This document shows positions 1 through 8,257 of a DNA stretch of 19,314 nucleotides, one piece after another. The position numbers and the translations under genes are program-made. The DNA lies in the NCBI GenBank assembly GCA_900549895.1, contig URQG01000011.1, positions 1-19,314 on the forward strand, in the 5' to 3' direction. Each line of letters starts with the position of its first letter. The first letter of the stretch is position 1. The notes under the pieces were generated by a model that saw nothing but the letters and a program-made list of their open reading frames with translations, did not search any database and was not told the DNA's origin. This DNA is from an uncultured Lachnobacterium sp. GTDB lineage: Bacteria; Bacillota; Clostridia; Lachnospirales; Lachnospiraceae.

Positions 1-1
1 G

Positions 2-193
2 GCAGAGAGTGAGCCGAAGGCACCGGAAATGAAATTTGATCCGATGACAGGCCAGCCGATTCAGACAGAGAGTGAGCCGAAGGCACCGGAAATGAAGTTT
101 GATCCGATGACAGGCCAGCCGGTGCAGGCGGCAAGTCAGCCGAAGCAGCCGGAGATGAAGTTCGATCCGATGACGGGCCAGCCGGTTCAGGCA
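2..193 (+). repeat. 63-bp in-frame tandem repeat
   Basis: There is a partial copy at 2-28, full 63-bp copies at 29-91 and 92-154, and a final partial copy from 155 to about 193. Each starts with codons for MKFDPMTGQP and continues with a variable Glu/Pro/Lys/Ala segment. The first two copies are almost identical in DNA, while the third differs mainly at synonymous positions plus some substitutions. The array continues off the left edge, so the total copy number cannot be read here. Confidence 0.9.
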
Positions 194-1474
194 AATACAT
201 CAGCTCCGGTGTACGATATTGCCGGAGCAAAGAAAAAGAAGAGAAAATTACCGGTATTCATGGGCATCGTAGTTGCTCTTGTCCTTGTTTGCGGGGTCGC
301 ATTTGCGGGTGTAAAAAGTGGCGTGTTTCTTGGAAAATCAGGAAAAGTTGCATTAGCTACAGCAAATACAATTTCCGAGACTTCTCATCTGACCAAGAGT
401 TTACAGGGACTGAATATTCTTGCAACTAAGAATTATACGATGGATGTTGATGTGGATATGGGAAGCGATGGCCGCATTAGCGCAACGTATGGCTGCACTT
501 CCTCAGAGAAGCAGGTTTCCGGAACAGTTCGGATTCCGGATGCCGGAAGTATTGATTTTATCGCAGGCATTGATGCAAATGAAGTGAAGGCACAGATCCC
601 GACGCTGGGCAATGATGTATATGTATATAATTACACCAAGGAAAAGACCGGATATCTGGCCGATCAGTTGGATCAGGATACGGTAGACAGCATTGATGAG
701 TTATGTAAGACCATCTACTCAAACAAAGAACAGAAAAAACAAAGCAGTGAACTTACTAAGATTTTTGTAGAACAATACAAGGAACTTGAGTTTAAATCTG
801 CTACAAAACAGTCATTCGAAGTAAACGGCAAAGAGCACAGTTGTAAAGGTTATCAGACAACAATTACAGAAGATGATATACAGAATCTGTTGGATGAACT
901 TGAGGATTATACCGGAGATCAGATTGGTGACACCCTGGATGATCAATTGGATGTCAGAGATGCATTTAACGAATGCCGAGATATGTTCGATGATATGCAG
1001 GACATGGATGTGACGTTTTATATCTACAAGAATAAACTAGCTTGTATTGAGATAGAGGCGGACGGGGATGATATGCAGATTATTTTCCATGGTGGAGATA
1101 CCAGAATGCAAAATGTGGAAGTTCTTGTCAATGATGATACGGTTCTTGAACTTGAGGGCGAAACATCCGGAAAAGTAGAAGAGAGTCGCCTGTATATCGA
1201 TGGAAGTAAAGTTGCAACAGTAGAGTATGATTATGGCAGCGGAGATTATGAAGCCAATATCGGCAATTATGCAAGACTGAACGGAACACTGAAATCGGAT
1301 CGCAAGGGCTTTGCATTTACATTTGATGCAGATGACATTTCGGTGGAGGTAAATCTCAGTAAAGGTGCTGATTTAGAGGAGATTTCGGGAGACACCATCG
1401 ATATTGGAAATGCATCGGAGCGGGAAATAAATGATCTGTGGATGAAATATATGGATCTAACTTACAGTTTTTAG
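2..1474 (+). CDS. Membrane-anchored protein with N-terminal tandem repeats, partial at left edge
   Basis: The reading frame is open to the window edge, and the bases before the first in-frame ATG (position 29) encode AESEPKAPE, the tail of the same repeat seen later, so the true start lies upstream. Counting from the ATG at 29, residues 1-54 hold three copies of a 21-residue unit beginning MKFDPMTGQP. A lysine-rich stretch (68-73) is followed by one membrane helix (about 75-96) and then a soluble domain of about 385 residues. By the positive-inside rule the repeats should be cytosolic and the C-terminal domain outside the cell. The outer domain is rich in Asp, Glu and Tyr, and I do not recognise its family. 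The next gene, an ABC-2 permease, starts 19 bp after the stop with its own AGGAG site, so the two may be co-transcribed. Function unknown. Confidence 0.85.
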   Translation, partial: AESEPKAPEMKFDPMTGQPIQTESEPKAPEMKFDPMTGQPVQAASQPKQPEMKFDPMTGQPVQANTSAPVYDIAGAKKKKRKLPVFMGIVVALVLVCGVAFAGVKSGVFLGKSGKVALATANTISETSHLTKSLQGLNILATKNYTMDVDVDMGSDGRISATYGCTSSEKQVSGTVRIPDAGSIDFIAGIDANEVKAQIPTLGNDVYVYNYTKEKTGYLADQLDQDTVDSIDELCKTIYSNKEQKKQSSELTKIFVEQYKELEFKSATKQSFEVNGKEHSCKGYQTTITEDDIQNLLDELEDYTGDQIGDTLDDQLDVRDAFNECRDMFDDMQDMDVTFYIYKNKLACIEIEADGDDMQIIFHGGDTRMQNVEVLVNDDTVLELEGETSGKVEESRLYIDGSKVATVEYDYGSGDYEANIGNYARLNGTLKSDRKGFAFTFDADDISVEVNLSKGADLEEISGDTIDIGNASEREINDLWMKYMDLTYSF

Positions 1475-1493
1475 AACGTAATAACAGGAGTTT

Positions 1494-2696
1494 ATGTTTC
1501 GATCTTATTTGAAAATTGCACAGAAAAGGGTAATGATGGTTTTTATGAAATCAATTCGTTACTTTTTCTGTGCATTCATTTTATTAGGAATATGTGTCTG
1601 GGCGTGCAGCATGGCATTTCAGGACCGGCAGATATTGCAGCGGATTGATGTGGCGGTAGTGGTTCCGGAAGAAAATGCGCAGGCACTGGAATTTTTGACA
1701 GATCTGGTATCTGCGATGAAGAGCGTAAAAAGCGTATGTCATTTTGAATATATGAAAGAAGACCGTGCGCTTGAGGAATTGAAAAGTGGAGATATGCAGG
1801 CGGTTCTTGTTTTTTCAAAGCATTTATACCGGGATCTGGATCTGGGAAGAAATACATCTGTTCAATTGTATGTGTCACAGGAGACATCTACGAGTGTTCA
1901 GATGTTTCAGGAACTGTTAAAAGATGGAATTTCTATGATATGGACTGCGGAGGCAGGGGTTTATGCAGTTTTGGATCAGGCGCAGCCCGGCACGGTAAAT
2001 CCGGAGTATGATGACATCGGAATGCAGGTGGCCATGTACTATCTACAGATCGCATTCGACAGAAATTACATTTTTGATGATACGGTTGTCTCTCCATATG
2101 GTGTACACGATCAAAAAGAATATTATTATTCAACAGGAATCTTATGGGTGCTTCTTCTGATGGGAATGGGATTTGCTTCTTTGTACCAAGGGGAGAATCG
2201 CGCAATTGAAAGCAAACTTCGGATGTATGGAATCGGGCCTATTAAGGTTGCATGTGCAAATATCGTTGCAATGACAAATATCATGCTGCTGATAACAGGA
2301 GCCGGCTATCTGATCGGTTGTATCTTTACCCGAATCACACAGGGGACGTTTCTGGTTTTTGATATACGCATTCCTGTGGGACTTTTCTTTTTGTGCCTTA
2401 CCTTCGCAGTGTGGTACCATGTTGTGTTTGCACTTACAAAAAGATCAGGAATTGGAATTCTTGCTTTGATTGCCTGTGAAGGAATATTGGCATTAGGTTC
2501 GGGATTGATTGTTCCGATTGCATATTTACCGCAACGGCTTCGTGCGATCAGTGTATGGCTGCCGTTATATCAATGGAATCAATGCAGTATGAATCTGTTT
2601 TTTGGAACAATTTCATGGTGGGAGATCGGTTGCCTGGGAGTATGGTTATTGTTGGGTGGAATGATAGGGGTGATTGCAGTATGCGAAAAGCAATAG
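1494..2696 (+). CDS. ABC-2-type transporter permease subunit
   Basis: This is a 400-residue membrane protein with the layout of ABC-2-type exporter permeases. It has one helix near the N-terminus (about 20-42), a soluble domain of about 165 residues that should lie outside the membrane, then five C-terminal helices (about 213-231, 254-278, 292-315, 318-342 and 376-396). The segment between helices 2 and 3 (around residues 234-250, with ESKLRMYG) resembles the cytosolic coupling region of this superfamily. AGGAG sits 3 bases before the ATG. It overlaps the next permease gene by 16 bp, so the two are translationally linked and probably form a heterodimer. No ATP-binding subunit is visible, so one may lie upstream. 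The substrate cannot be inferred. The family call rests on topology and local resemblance. Confidence 0.7.
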   Translation: MFRSYLKIAQKRVMMVFMKSIRYFFCAFILLGICVWACSMAFQDRQILQRIDVAVVVPEENAQALEFLTDLVSAMKSVKSVCHFEYMKEDRALEELKSGDMQAVLVFSKHLYRDLDLGRNTSVQLYVSQETSTSVQMFQELLKDGISMIWTAEAGVYAVLDQAQPGTVNPEYDDIGMQVAMYYLQIAFDRNYIFDDTVVSPYGVHDQKEYYYSTGILWVLLLMGMGFASLYQGENRAIESKLRMYGIGPIKVACANIVAMTNIMLLITGAGYLIGCIFTRITQGTFLVFDIRIPVGLFFLCLTFAVWYHVVFALTKRSGIGILALIACEGILALGSGLIVPIAYLPQRLRAISVWLPLYQWNQCSMNLFFGTISWWEIGCLGVWLLLGGMIGVIAVCEKQ

Positions 2697-3703
2697 TCTG
2701 GTACGAAATGCTGCTGAAAGACCGTCTTATGCAAAAAGCGACATGGATTGCAGCTGCCGTAATGCTGTGTTTTCTGGCCATTGTAACGGAAATCCATATC
2801 CCTTCTTCCCAAAACAGGATTGTGGGCATCTGTTCACAGAAGTCCGGTGAAAAGGCTGCAATCGTCACAGATCTGTATGCGCAGCAGGGAGCATTCGATT
2901 ACAAAGAATATACCGATGTGACGCAGCTTTACGAAGATGTGCAAACCGGAAAACTGGAATGCGGATTTGTGTTGTCTGATCAGTTGGAGAAGAAGCTGGA
3001 AACAGGAGATCTGGAAAAATGTGTGCAGTATGTTGTGAGTCCGTATTCGACAAAGGGCGAGGTTGCGAAAGAAACATTTTTTGCTTCCTTTCTGCGTGTG
3101 TACAGTGAGCAGATACTGCGTCAAAATGAAAAGAATATCTTTTTGAAGCCGGACAGTGAGCGAATGAAAGAGATACTGAAAGCAAACGAACGCTTTATGC
3201 AGAGTGATTTTTTTAAACTTGAGCAAGTCTCGGTGGAGGCAAAATCGAAAAACAGGAGGGAAGGAACCTGTTATCCGCTACAGGGACTGCTTGGGATATT
3301 CCTTTTGGGATTCATGTATTTTGCCAATGGAAGAAAATTCGAACCGGATGGAAGATGGACCGGGAACTGTTTTACGCGCAGGGAAGCAATCCTGTTTTCC
3401 ATGATGCAGACGTTGAGTACCGTAACAATGCCGGCGGTGGCGGGTATGCTTTTGATCCTGCAACGATCGACACTGCGTCCGGCGCAGGAAGAAATAGTCC
3501 GGGTACTGTTTTTTCTGGTAATCGGTGTTCCATGGGTCACTTTGTATGCGAAGTTGGCAAGATCGCAGGAAAGCTTTCTGGCATACGGAATTCTGTTGAT
3601 GGCGGTGTGTACACTTTTGTATCCGGTGATCAGCGATATTGCATGGTATATTCCGGGGGTGAAATATGTTCGGTATTTAACGCCTCTGGGGATTTTATTG
3701 TAA
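2681..3703 (+). CDS. ABC-2-type transporter permease subunit, lacks last helix
   Basis: The start chosen is the ATG at 2681, preceded by AGGGG 10 bases upstream and lying inside the end of the previous gene. Longer in-frame starts would only add residues from within that gene. The 340-residue product has an N-terminal helix (about 20-38), an extracytoplasmic domain (about 40-195) and four more helices (about 199-216, 236-260, 271-290 and 297-318). It is built like its partner but ends at TPLGILL, where the partner goes on for about 30 more residues including a sixth helix. None of the other frames past the stop encodes a missing helix, because the amidase gene begins 18 bp later. It may be a naturally short subunit or one shortened by deletion. 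Probably co-translated with the upstream permease. Confidence 0.65.
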   Translation: MRKAIVWYEMLLKDRLMQKATWIAAAVMLCFLAIVTEIHIPSSQNRIVGICSQKSGEKAAIVTDLYAQQGAFDYKEYTDVTQLYEDVQTGKLECGFVLSDQLEKKLETGDLEKCVQYVVSPYSTKGEVAKETFFASFLRVYSEQILRQNEKNIFLKPDSERMKEILKANERFMQSDFFKLEQVSVEAKSKNRREGTCYPLQGLLGIFLLGFMYFANGRKFEPDGRWTGNCFTRREAILFSMMQTLSTVTMPAVAGMLLILQRSTLRPAQEEIVRVLFFLVIGVPWVTLYAKLARSQESFLAYGILLMAVCTLLYPVISDIAWYIPGVKYVRYLTPLGILL

Positions 3704-3721
3704 TTAACGGAGGAAAAATAA

Positions 3722-4747
3722 ATGCAAAAAGCAAAAAAAATGATGATAGTGGCGGCTCTGCTTTTTTCACTTTTCGCAGCAGGCGGCTGCTCAAATACAG
3801 CGAAGGACCGGAAGACACCGGTAAAGAACCCGTTTCCGACGGAAAGGCTGGAACAGTCAGACACGTCGACAGAGAGTACACAAAGTACGGAACCGGAAGA
3901 AACACAGGCCGTACTTCCGGAGCCAACGGAAGTCTTGTATGCTTCGGATACGATCAATGTCCGGACAGGTGAAAGCACGGACGCGGATGTGTACACAAAG
4001 CTTCATCGCGGGGATGAAGTCCAGGTAATTGATCATTCCGGAGAGTGGGCAAGTATTCTGATGGATGACAATGTGTATTATGTTTCGTCGCAGTATCTTG
4101 TAACAGAGGATGAATTGACAACGGGAAAACTGATTGTGATCGATGCCGGTCATCAGGCCAAAGGCGACAGTTCACAGGAACCGGTCGGACCGGGTGCTTC
4201 CGAGACCAAAGCGAAAGTTGCTTCCGGTACTGCCGGTGTCGCAAGCGGGCTTGCAGAGTATCAGCTGACACTTATGGTAGCTCAGAAGTTACAGGCCGAA
4301 CTTGAAAACCGTGGGTATCAGGTGATTATGGTCCGCACAAGCAATGATGTGAACATCAGCAACAGTGAGAGAGCGAAAGTTGCGAATGATGCAAATGCGG
4401 ATGCTTTTATCCGTATTCATGCAAATGGATCGGAGAATTCATCGGCAAACGGAGCGATGACAATCTGTCAGACTGCGAACAATCCGTACAACGGAGCACT
4501 GGCATCACAGAGTAAGGCTTTATCGCAGGCGGTGCTTGATGCTCTGGTGGCAAAGACCGGTTGTAAGAAGGAATATGTATGGGAAACGGACACGATGAGC
4601 GGAATCAACTGGGCACAGGTTCCGGTAACGATCGTTGAGATGGGATATATGACAAACCGTGACGAGGATCTCAAGATGGCATCCGATGATTATCAGTCAA
4701 AGATTGCTGCCGGCATTGCGGACGGAATTGATCAGTATTTTCAATAA
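3722..4747 (+). CDS. Lipoprotein N-acetylmuramoyl-L-alanine amidase with SH3 domain
   Basis: This 341-residue enzyme should cleave the bond between N-acetylmuramic acid and L-alanine in peptidoglycan. It starts with a lipoprotein signal ending in AAGGC, with Cys23 as the expected lipidation site, so it is likely anchored on the outer face of the membrane. A Ser/Thr/Glu/Pro-rich linker (about 24-70) leads to a bacterial SH3 domain (about 71-127), which usually binds cell wall. The catalytic part (about 136-341) is Amidase_3. The zinc ligands are readable as His144 (DAGHQ), Glu179 (AEYQL) and His233 (RIHAN), and the catalytic Glu as Glu306 (VEMGYMTN). It has a good GGAGG site and lies 18 bp after the permease gene, so it probably belongs to the same envelope operon. 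All key residues are present, so it should be active. Confidence 0.93.
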   Translation: MQKAKKMMIVAALLFSLFAAGGCSNTAKDRKTPVKNPFPTERLEQSDTSTESTQSTEPEETQAVLPEPTEVLYASDTINVRTGESTDADVYTKLHRGDEVQVIDHSGEWASILMDDNVYYVSSQYLVTEDELTTGKLIVIDAGHQAKGDSSQEPVGPGASETKAKVASGTAGVASGLAEYQLTLMVAQKLQAELENRGYQVIMVRTSNDVNISNSERAKVANDANADAFIRIHANGSENSSANGAMTICQTANNPYNGALASQSKALSQAVLDALVAKTGCKKEYVWETDTMSGINWAQVPVTIVEMGYMTNRDEDLKMASDDYQSKIAAGIADGIDQYFQ

Positions 4748-4805
4748 ATGAATGCGGTTTGGGATTTATTAATTCATAATAAGGTAATATTAAGGTTTTG
4801 CGTGC

Positions 4806-4832
4806 TTGATGCTAAGAAATCCATGTTAAGAT
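4806..4832 (+). promoter_or_regulatory. Weak candidate promoter for the DUF975/two-component cluster
   Basis: TTGATG at 4806-4811 and TAAGAT at 4827-4832 are separated by 15 bp, with TG one base before the -10 (extended -10 pattern). The spacing is short and both boxes are imperfect. No terminator is obvious after the amidase gene, so read-through from upstream is also possible. The rest of the 126-bp gap is AT-rich with only a weak AT hairpin at 4766-4782. Confidence 0.3.
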
Positions 4833-4873
4833 AAGTCCGTAAAAGGAAGCAGAGCTTTAAAGGAGGTCTTAAT

Positions 4874-5836
4874 ATGTGGAATAGAGCAGAGTTAAAAGGC
4901 AAAGCAAAATTCTCATTTAAAAGAAACTATTGGAAGAGCGTTTTGATCAGCTTGCTGCTGGCTTTCATTGTCGGAGGCGGCGGAACAGGAGCAGGCAGTT
5001 TTTCAAGAGGACTCAGCGATGGAGTGTCCGGCTCGGATGAGTCGTATACCGATGATTACGATTATAATGATGGCGATTACGACGATGATTCTTATGATGA
5101 TGAATCTGAGTATGATATAATCAGGGATTTTTCGAATGGATTTGCGGAAGGATTTCAGGATGGAGTTTCTCATGGTCCTTCCGGTACTGCATTTGCAGCA
5201 CTTGCAATTTTTGGCATTACGTTCATTATTATTTTCCTGATCATTATGTCGGTTGTAATTTTGCTGGATGTATTTATCTGCAATCCGATCGAAGTCGGCT
5301 GCAAGAGATTCTATGTGCGCAACTTAAATGAGTCGGCACAGGTCGGAAATGTAGGATTTGCATTTGACAATCATTATAAGAACATCACAAAGACGATGTT
5401 CTTCCGTGATCTGTATACTATTTTGTGGACACTGCTTTTTATCATTCCGGGTATTGTAAAGTCTTACGAGTATCAGATGATTCCTTATCTGTTGGCCGAG
5501 AATCCGCAGATGAGCAGAGAGCAGGCTTTTGCAGAGAGCAAGCGTATGATGAGCGGTCAGAAGTGGAGAGCATTTGTGCTGGATCTGTCCTTCATCGGAT
5601 GGAATATTTTATCTGCAATTACACTTGGAATTCTTGGAATCTTTTACGTTCAGCCATACATGGATGCAACACATGCAGCATTGTATGAGGCACTTCGTTA
5701 CGGAACTCCTTACGGGGCACCAATGAATGATGCATCAAATGGTTTCAACGGAATGCCGAACGGCTTTAACGGGGCACCGAACGGATTTACAAATTCTGCT
5801 ACAGATCGTATAGTGGAGGAAAATCCGAACCAGTAG
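4874..5836 (+). CDS. DUF975 family integral membrane protein
   Basis: The N-terminus (MWNRAELKGKAK, then a helix at about 21-35) and the core around FFRDLYTILWTLLFIIPGIVK are typical of the DUF975 family, membrane proteins of unknown function that are common in Clostridia. Here 320 residues carry an unusual insert after the first helix. It has a Ser/Gly-rich part and then an acidic, tyrosine-rich stretch (about 55-81) dominated by Asp, Glu and Tyr. Further helices lie near 108-136, 181-195 and 235-258. The C-terminal tail (about 289-305) repeats NGFNG. A very strong AAAGGAGGT site precedes the ATG. The response-regulator gene begins 8 bp after the stop, so this protein is probably made together with the two-component system and may be a sensor accessory or a target. 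That role is inference. Confidence 0.82.
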   Translation: MWNRAELKGKAKFSFKRNYWKSVLISLLLAFIVGGGGTGAGSFSRGLSDGVSGSDESYTDDYDYNDGDYDDDSYDDESEYDIIRDFSNGFAEGFQDGVSHGPSGTAFAALAIFGITFIIIFLIIMSVVILLDVFICNPIEVGCKRFYVRNLNESAQVGNVGFAFDNHYKNITKTMFFRDLYTILWTLLFIIPGIVKSYEYQMIPYLLAENPQMSREQAFAESKRMMSGQKWRAFVLDLSFIGWNILSAITLGILGIFYVQPYMDATHAALYEALRYGTPYGAPMNDASNGFNGMPNGFNGAPNGFTNSATDRIVEENPNQ

Positions 5837-5844
5837 GAGAAGCT

Positions 5845-6528
5845 ATGGGATACAAAATTTTGATTGCAGATGATGAGCCGGAGATCAGAGATCTTCTCCG
5901 GCTCTATCTTGAAAATGAACAATATGAAGTCGTTGAGGCGGAGGATGGGCGGCAGGCACTTAGTCTGTTGCGTGAAAAAAAGCCGGATCTGTGTGTGCTG
6001 GATATTATGATGCCGAAGATGGATGGTTACCATGTATTGCAGGAACTCCGAAAAGAGAGCAATATTCCGGTGTTGATTTTGTCCGCAAAGGATGCGGATT
6101 CGGAGAAGATTCTGGGATTGAATCTGGGCGCGGACGATTATCTGTCGAAACCGTTTAATCCGCTCGAAGCAGTGGCGCGTGTAAACTCGAACATCCGCCG
6201 CTTTTATTCATTGGGAACGCAGGATACGGTGCGTGGTGAGATTACGGTACGGGATCTGACTCTGAATTCGGAATCGTGTACTTTAAAGAAAGCGGGTCAG
6301 GTCATTGATCTGACATCTGTAGAGTACCGTATTATGGAACTTTTTATGCAACATCCGGGCAAGGTATTTACGAAGCAGCAGATTTATGAGCAGGGATGGG
6401 GTGAGACTTATATTGTTGCAGACAACAATATTATGGTCTGCATCAGCAAGCTTCGTGCGAAGCTTGACGAGGATCCGTCCGCATATATCCGCACGATCCG
6501 TGGCCTTGGGTATCGTTTGGAGAAGTAG
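5845..6528 (+). CDS. OmpR/PhoB-family response regulator
   Basis: This 227-residue DNA-binding regulator should be switched on by phosphate transfer from the kinase encoded next. The receiver domain (about 1-118) shows the acidic pair Asp9/Asp10, the phospho-acceptor Asp53 in LDIMMP, Ser80 at the switch position and Lys102 in SKPF. The winged-helix output domain (about 127-226) ends with the usual IRTIRGLGYRLE. AGGAGA lies just before the ATG, overlapping the stop region of the DUF975 gene. The kinase ATG follows the stop codon directly. No DNA target can be named from the sequence. Confidence 0.95.
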   Translation: MGYKILIADDEPEIRDLLRLYLENEQYEVVEAEDGRQALSLLREKKPDLCVLDIMMPKMDGYHVLQELRKESNIPVLILSAKDADSEKILGLNLGADDYLSKPFNPLEAVARVNSNIRRFYSLGTQDTVRGEITVRDLTLNSESCTLKKAGQVIDLTSVEYRIMELFMQHPGKVFTKQQIYEQGWGETYIVADNNIMVCISKLRAKLDEDPSAYIRTIRGLGYRLEK

Positions 6529-7734
6529 ATGAAAAGACAGGATAGCCTTGAATGGTTTCTGCTTAAAAAGTTCATAGAGATCCTGCTTTGGGTAGGAATT
6601 GCAGAATATTTTATAACGTTTGCATTGAACAAGTGGGTATTCCCTCCGCTGTTGGAATATTTCTTCCCGTTTCGGGGATCAAACATCAATATTTCAAGTA
6701 CGGAAGCTATATTTTTTGTATTTGCGATGCTGGTTGTATTATTGAGCAGTGCTTTTATAGCGATGCTTCCGTCTCCGGTCAGAGAGACGGCACAGGGATT
6801 GGGAGAGCAGGTGCAGCAGTGTCTTGCAGCAGTGCTACCGTCTATGAACAAATCGACACCGATTTATTCGCTGGAGGGGCAAAAAGCACTTTTACTGTTT
6901 TTGGTATTTCTAGTGATTGCGCTATCGATTTTGCTTCCATACATATTAGGAGCAATCTGCTTTGCCAGAATTACAATCCATGAGTTTCGTGCGATCCAGC
7001 AGGAACGGGAAGCCCAACAGAGAGAGTTTGACCGCAAGAGGAATCTGATGCTGTCCGATATTGCACATGATCTGCGCACACCGATGACAACCGTAAGCGG
7101 ATATGCGAATGCGCTCGCAGATGGGATGGTGCAGGATCCGCAGAAGCAGGCAGCATATCTCTCCGCTATTCAACGGAAATCGCACCGTATGAATGATCTG
7201 ATCAATCTGCTTTTTGAGTATGTGAAGTTAGATAGTGAGGGATTTGCGTTAGACAAAAAGCCACATGATCTGTGTGAGATCGCAAGGGAGAATGCGGCAC
7301 TTATTTATTCGGACATTGAGGATGCGGGAATGACTCTGGAGGTAGAGATCCCGGATGAACCGATCATGGTCTCGGTGGATGAGGTACAGATTTCCCGGGT
7401 AATAACGAATCTTTTGACGAATGCGATGCGCCATAATGACAGAGGAACACGTATTATGCTATGCCTTTTCCGACAGGAAAATATGATCTATCTGATGGTT
7501 GCAGATAGCGGAACGATCATTCCGCCGGAACTGGAGGAACATTTATTTGAGCCGTTTGCGAGAGGTGATGCCTCGAGAAGAAGTAACGGAGGGAGCGGAC
7601 TCGGTCTTTCTATTGCGCAGAAGGTAGTGCAGATGCATGGATGGAAGATGCGGCTTGTGCAGCAGCCGAACATACAGCATTATCCTTATGTAGAGAGATA
7701 TGCCAAGGCTTTTTTGATTCAAATCAAAGATTAA
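6529..7734 (+). CDS. Membrane sensor histidine kinase
   Basis: A 401-residue kinase that begins at the base following the response-regulator stop, with GGAGAAG in the end of that gene as its binding site. Three membrane helices are seen at about 14-33, 59-80 and 118-145, with only short outside loops, so the signal is probably sensed within or near the membrane. The dimerisation/phospho-acceptor region has the H-box IAHDLRTP with His180. The ATP-binding domain has the N-box (Asn294 and Asn298 in VITNLLTNAMRHN), a G1 motif read as ADSGTIIP (about 325-332), FEPFARGD, and the G2 motif GSGLGLSI. In the usual DxGxG motif the second glycine is replaced by isoleucine. The other motifs are intact, so activity is expected. 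It pairs with the upstream regulator. Confidence 0.94.
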   Translation: MKRQDSLEWFLLKKFIEILLWVGIAEYFITFALNKWVFPPLLEYFFPFRGSNINISSTEAIFFVFAMLVVLLSSAFIAMLPSPVRETAQGLGEQVQQCLAAVLPSMNKSTPIYSLEGQKALLLFLVFLVIALSILLPYILGAICFARITIHEFRAIQQEREAQQREFDRKRNLMLSDIAHDLRTPMTTVSGYANALADGMVQDPQKQAAYLSAIQRKSHRMNDLINLLFEYVKLDSEGFALDKKPHDLCEIARENAALIYSDIEDAGMTLEVEIPDEPIMVSVDEVQISRVITNLLTNAMRHNDRGTRIMLCLFRQENMIYLMVADSGTIIPPELEEHLFEPFARGDASRRSNGGSGLGLSIAQKVVQMHGWKMRLVQQPNIQHYPYVERYAKAFLIQIKD

Positions 7735-7735
7735 C

Positions 7736-7764
7736 TTGTAGTTCGAATGAACATTGGGTACAAT
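7736..7764 (+). promoter_or_regulatory. Promoter for the nfeD-SPFH pair
   Basis: TTGTAG (7736-7741) and TACAAT (7759-7764) are separated by exactly 17 bp and start two bases after the kinase stop codon. The spacer contains a small dyad, GTTC-GAAT-GAAC (7741-7752). Transcription would begin near 7771, just before the AAGGAGGG site. Confidence 0.6.
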
Positions 7765-7789
7765 GAGTTTATATGAAGGAGGGAGAACC

Positions 7790-8242
7790 ATGTTGACATT
7801 GTTTGGAATCGATCCGTGGATCGCGTTATGGGTAATTCTTCTGGTAGGATTTGTGGTTGGAGAATTGATCACGATCAGTCTGACGAGTATCTGGTTTGCA
7901 GCCGGATCGTTGATTGCGTTACTTGCAGCGGTGATCGGGCTTAATCCGATGGTACAGATTATTTTATTTTTGCTCGTTTCATTATGTATGCTTGCAGCGA
8001 CAAGATCTTGGGCAAATAAGTATATCAATTCAAGAACACAGAGCACGAACGCTGACCGCATTATCGGAGAATCGATCCGGATCGCGGAGCGTGTAAGTAA
8101 CCTTGATCAGACCGGTATGGCGGTCGTTCACGGACAGGAGTGGACGGTGCGCACCCGTGATGATAATGAGACCATTGAAGTCGGGGAACTTGCAAAAGTC
8201 CTCGGGATCAGTGGCGTAAAATTAATCGTAGAGAAGGAATAA
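7790..8242 (+). CDS. NfeD-like membrane protein
   Basis: The ATG at 7790 is chosen because AAGGAGGG lies just before it. An in-frame TTG at 7754 would add 12 residues but falls within the upstream promoter and has no binding site. The 150-residue product has about three hydrophobic helices (roughly 8-25, 30-50 and 55-72) and a small soluble C-terminal domain (about 90-150) that fits the OB-fold of NfeD proteins (GMAVVHGQEWTVRT, then GVKLIVEKE). NfeD proteins are usually encoded beside SPFH/flotillin-like proteins and are thought to help organise membrane microdomains or SPFH assemblies. The SPFH gene follows 15 bp downstream, which supports the call. Confidence 0.85.
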   Translation: MLTLFGIDPWIALWVILLVGFVVGELITISLTSIWFAAGSLIALLAAVIGLNPMVQIILFLLVSLCMLAATRSWANKYINSRTQSTNADRIIGESIRIAERVSNLDQTGMAVVHGQEWTVRTRDDNETIEVGELAKVLGISGVKLIVEKE

Positions 8243-8257
8243 GGAGGAAATGAAACT

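Noticed and set aside
29..31. ATG at 29 as the start of the first gene
   Set aside because: The frame upstream encodes the end of the same repeat unit, there is no ribosome site, and the ATG is the internal Met of a repeat, so the gene starts beyond the left edge.
2555..2680. Longer start for the second permease
   Set aside because: It would lie inside the first permease gene and has no ribosome site, while the ATG at 2681 has AGGGG and gives the normal N-terminus.
3355..3972. 205-codon + strand frame across the permease/amidase junction
   Set aside because: It overlaps two well-supported genes in another frame, has low-complexity composition and shows no domain.
4766..4782. AT-only hairpin after the amidase gene as a terminator
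   Set aside because: TTATTA/TAATAA has no GC pairs and no T tract after it.
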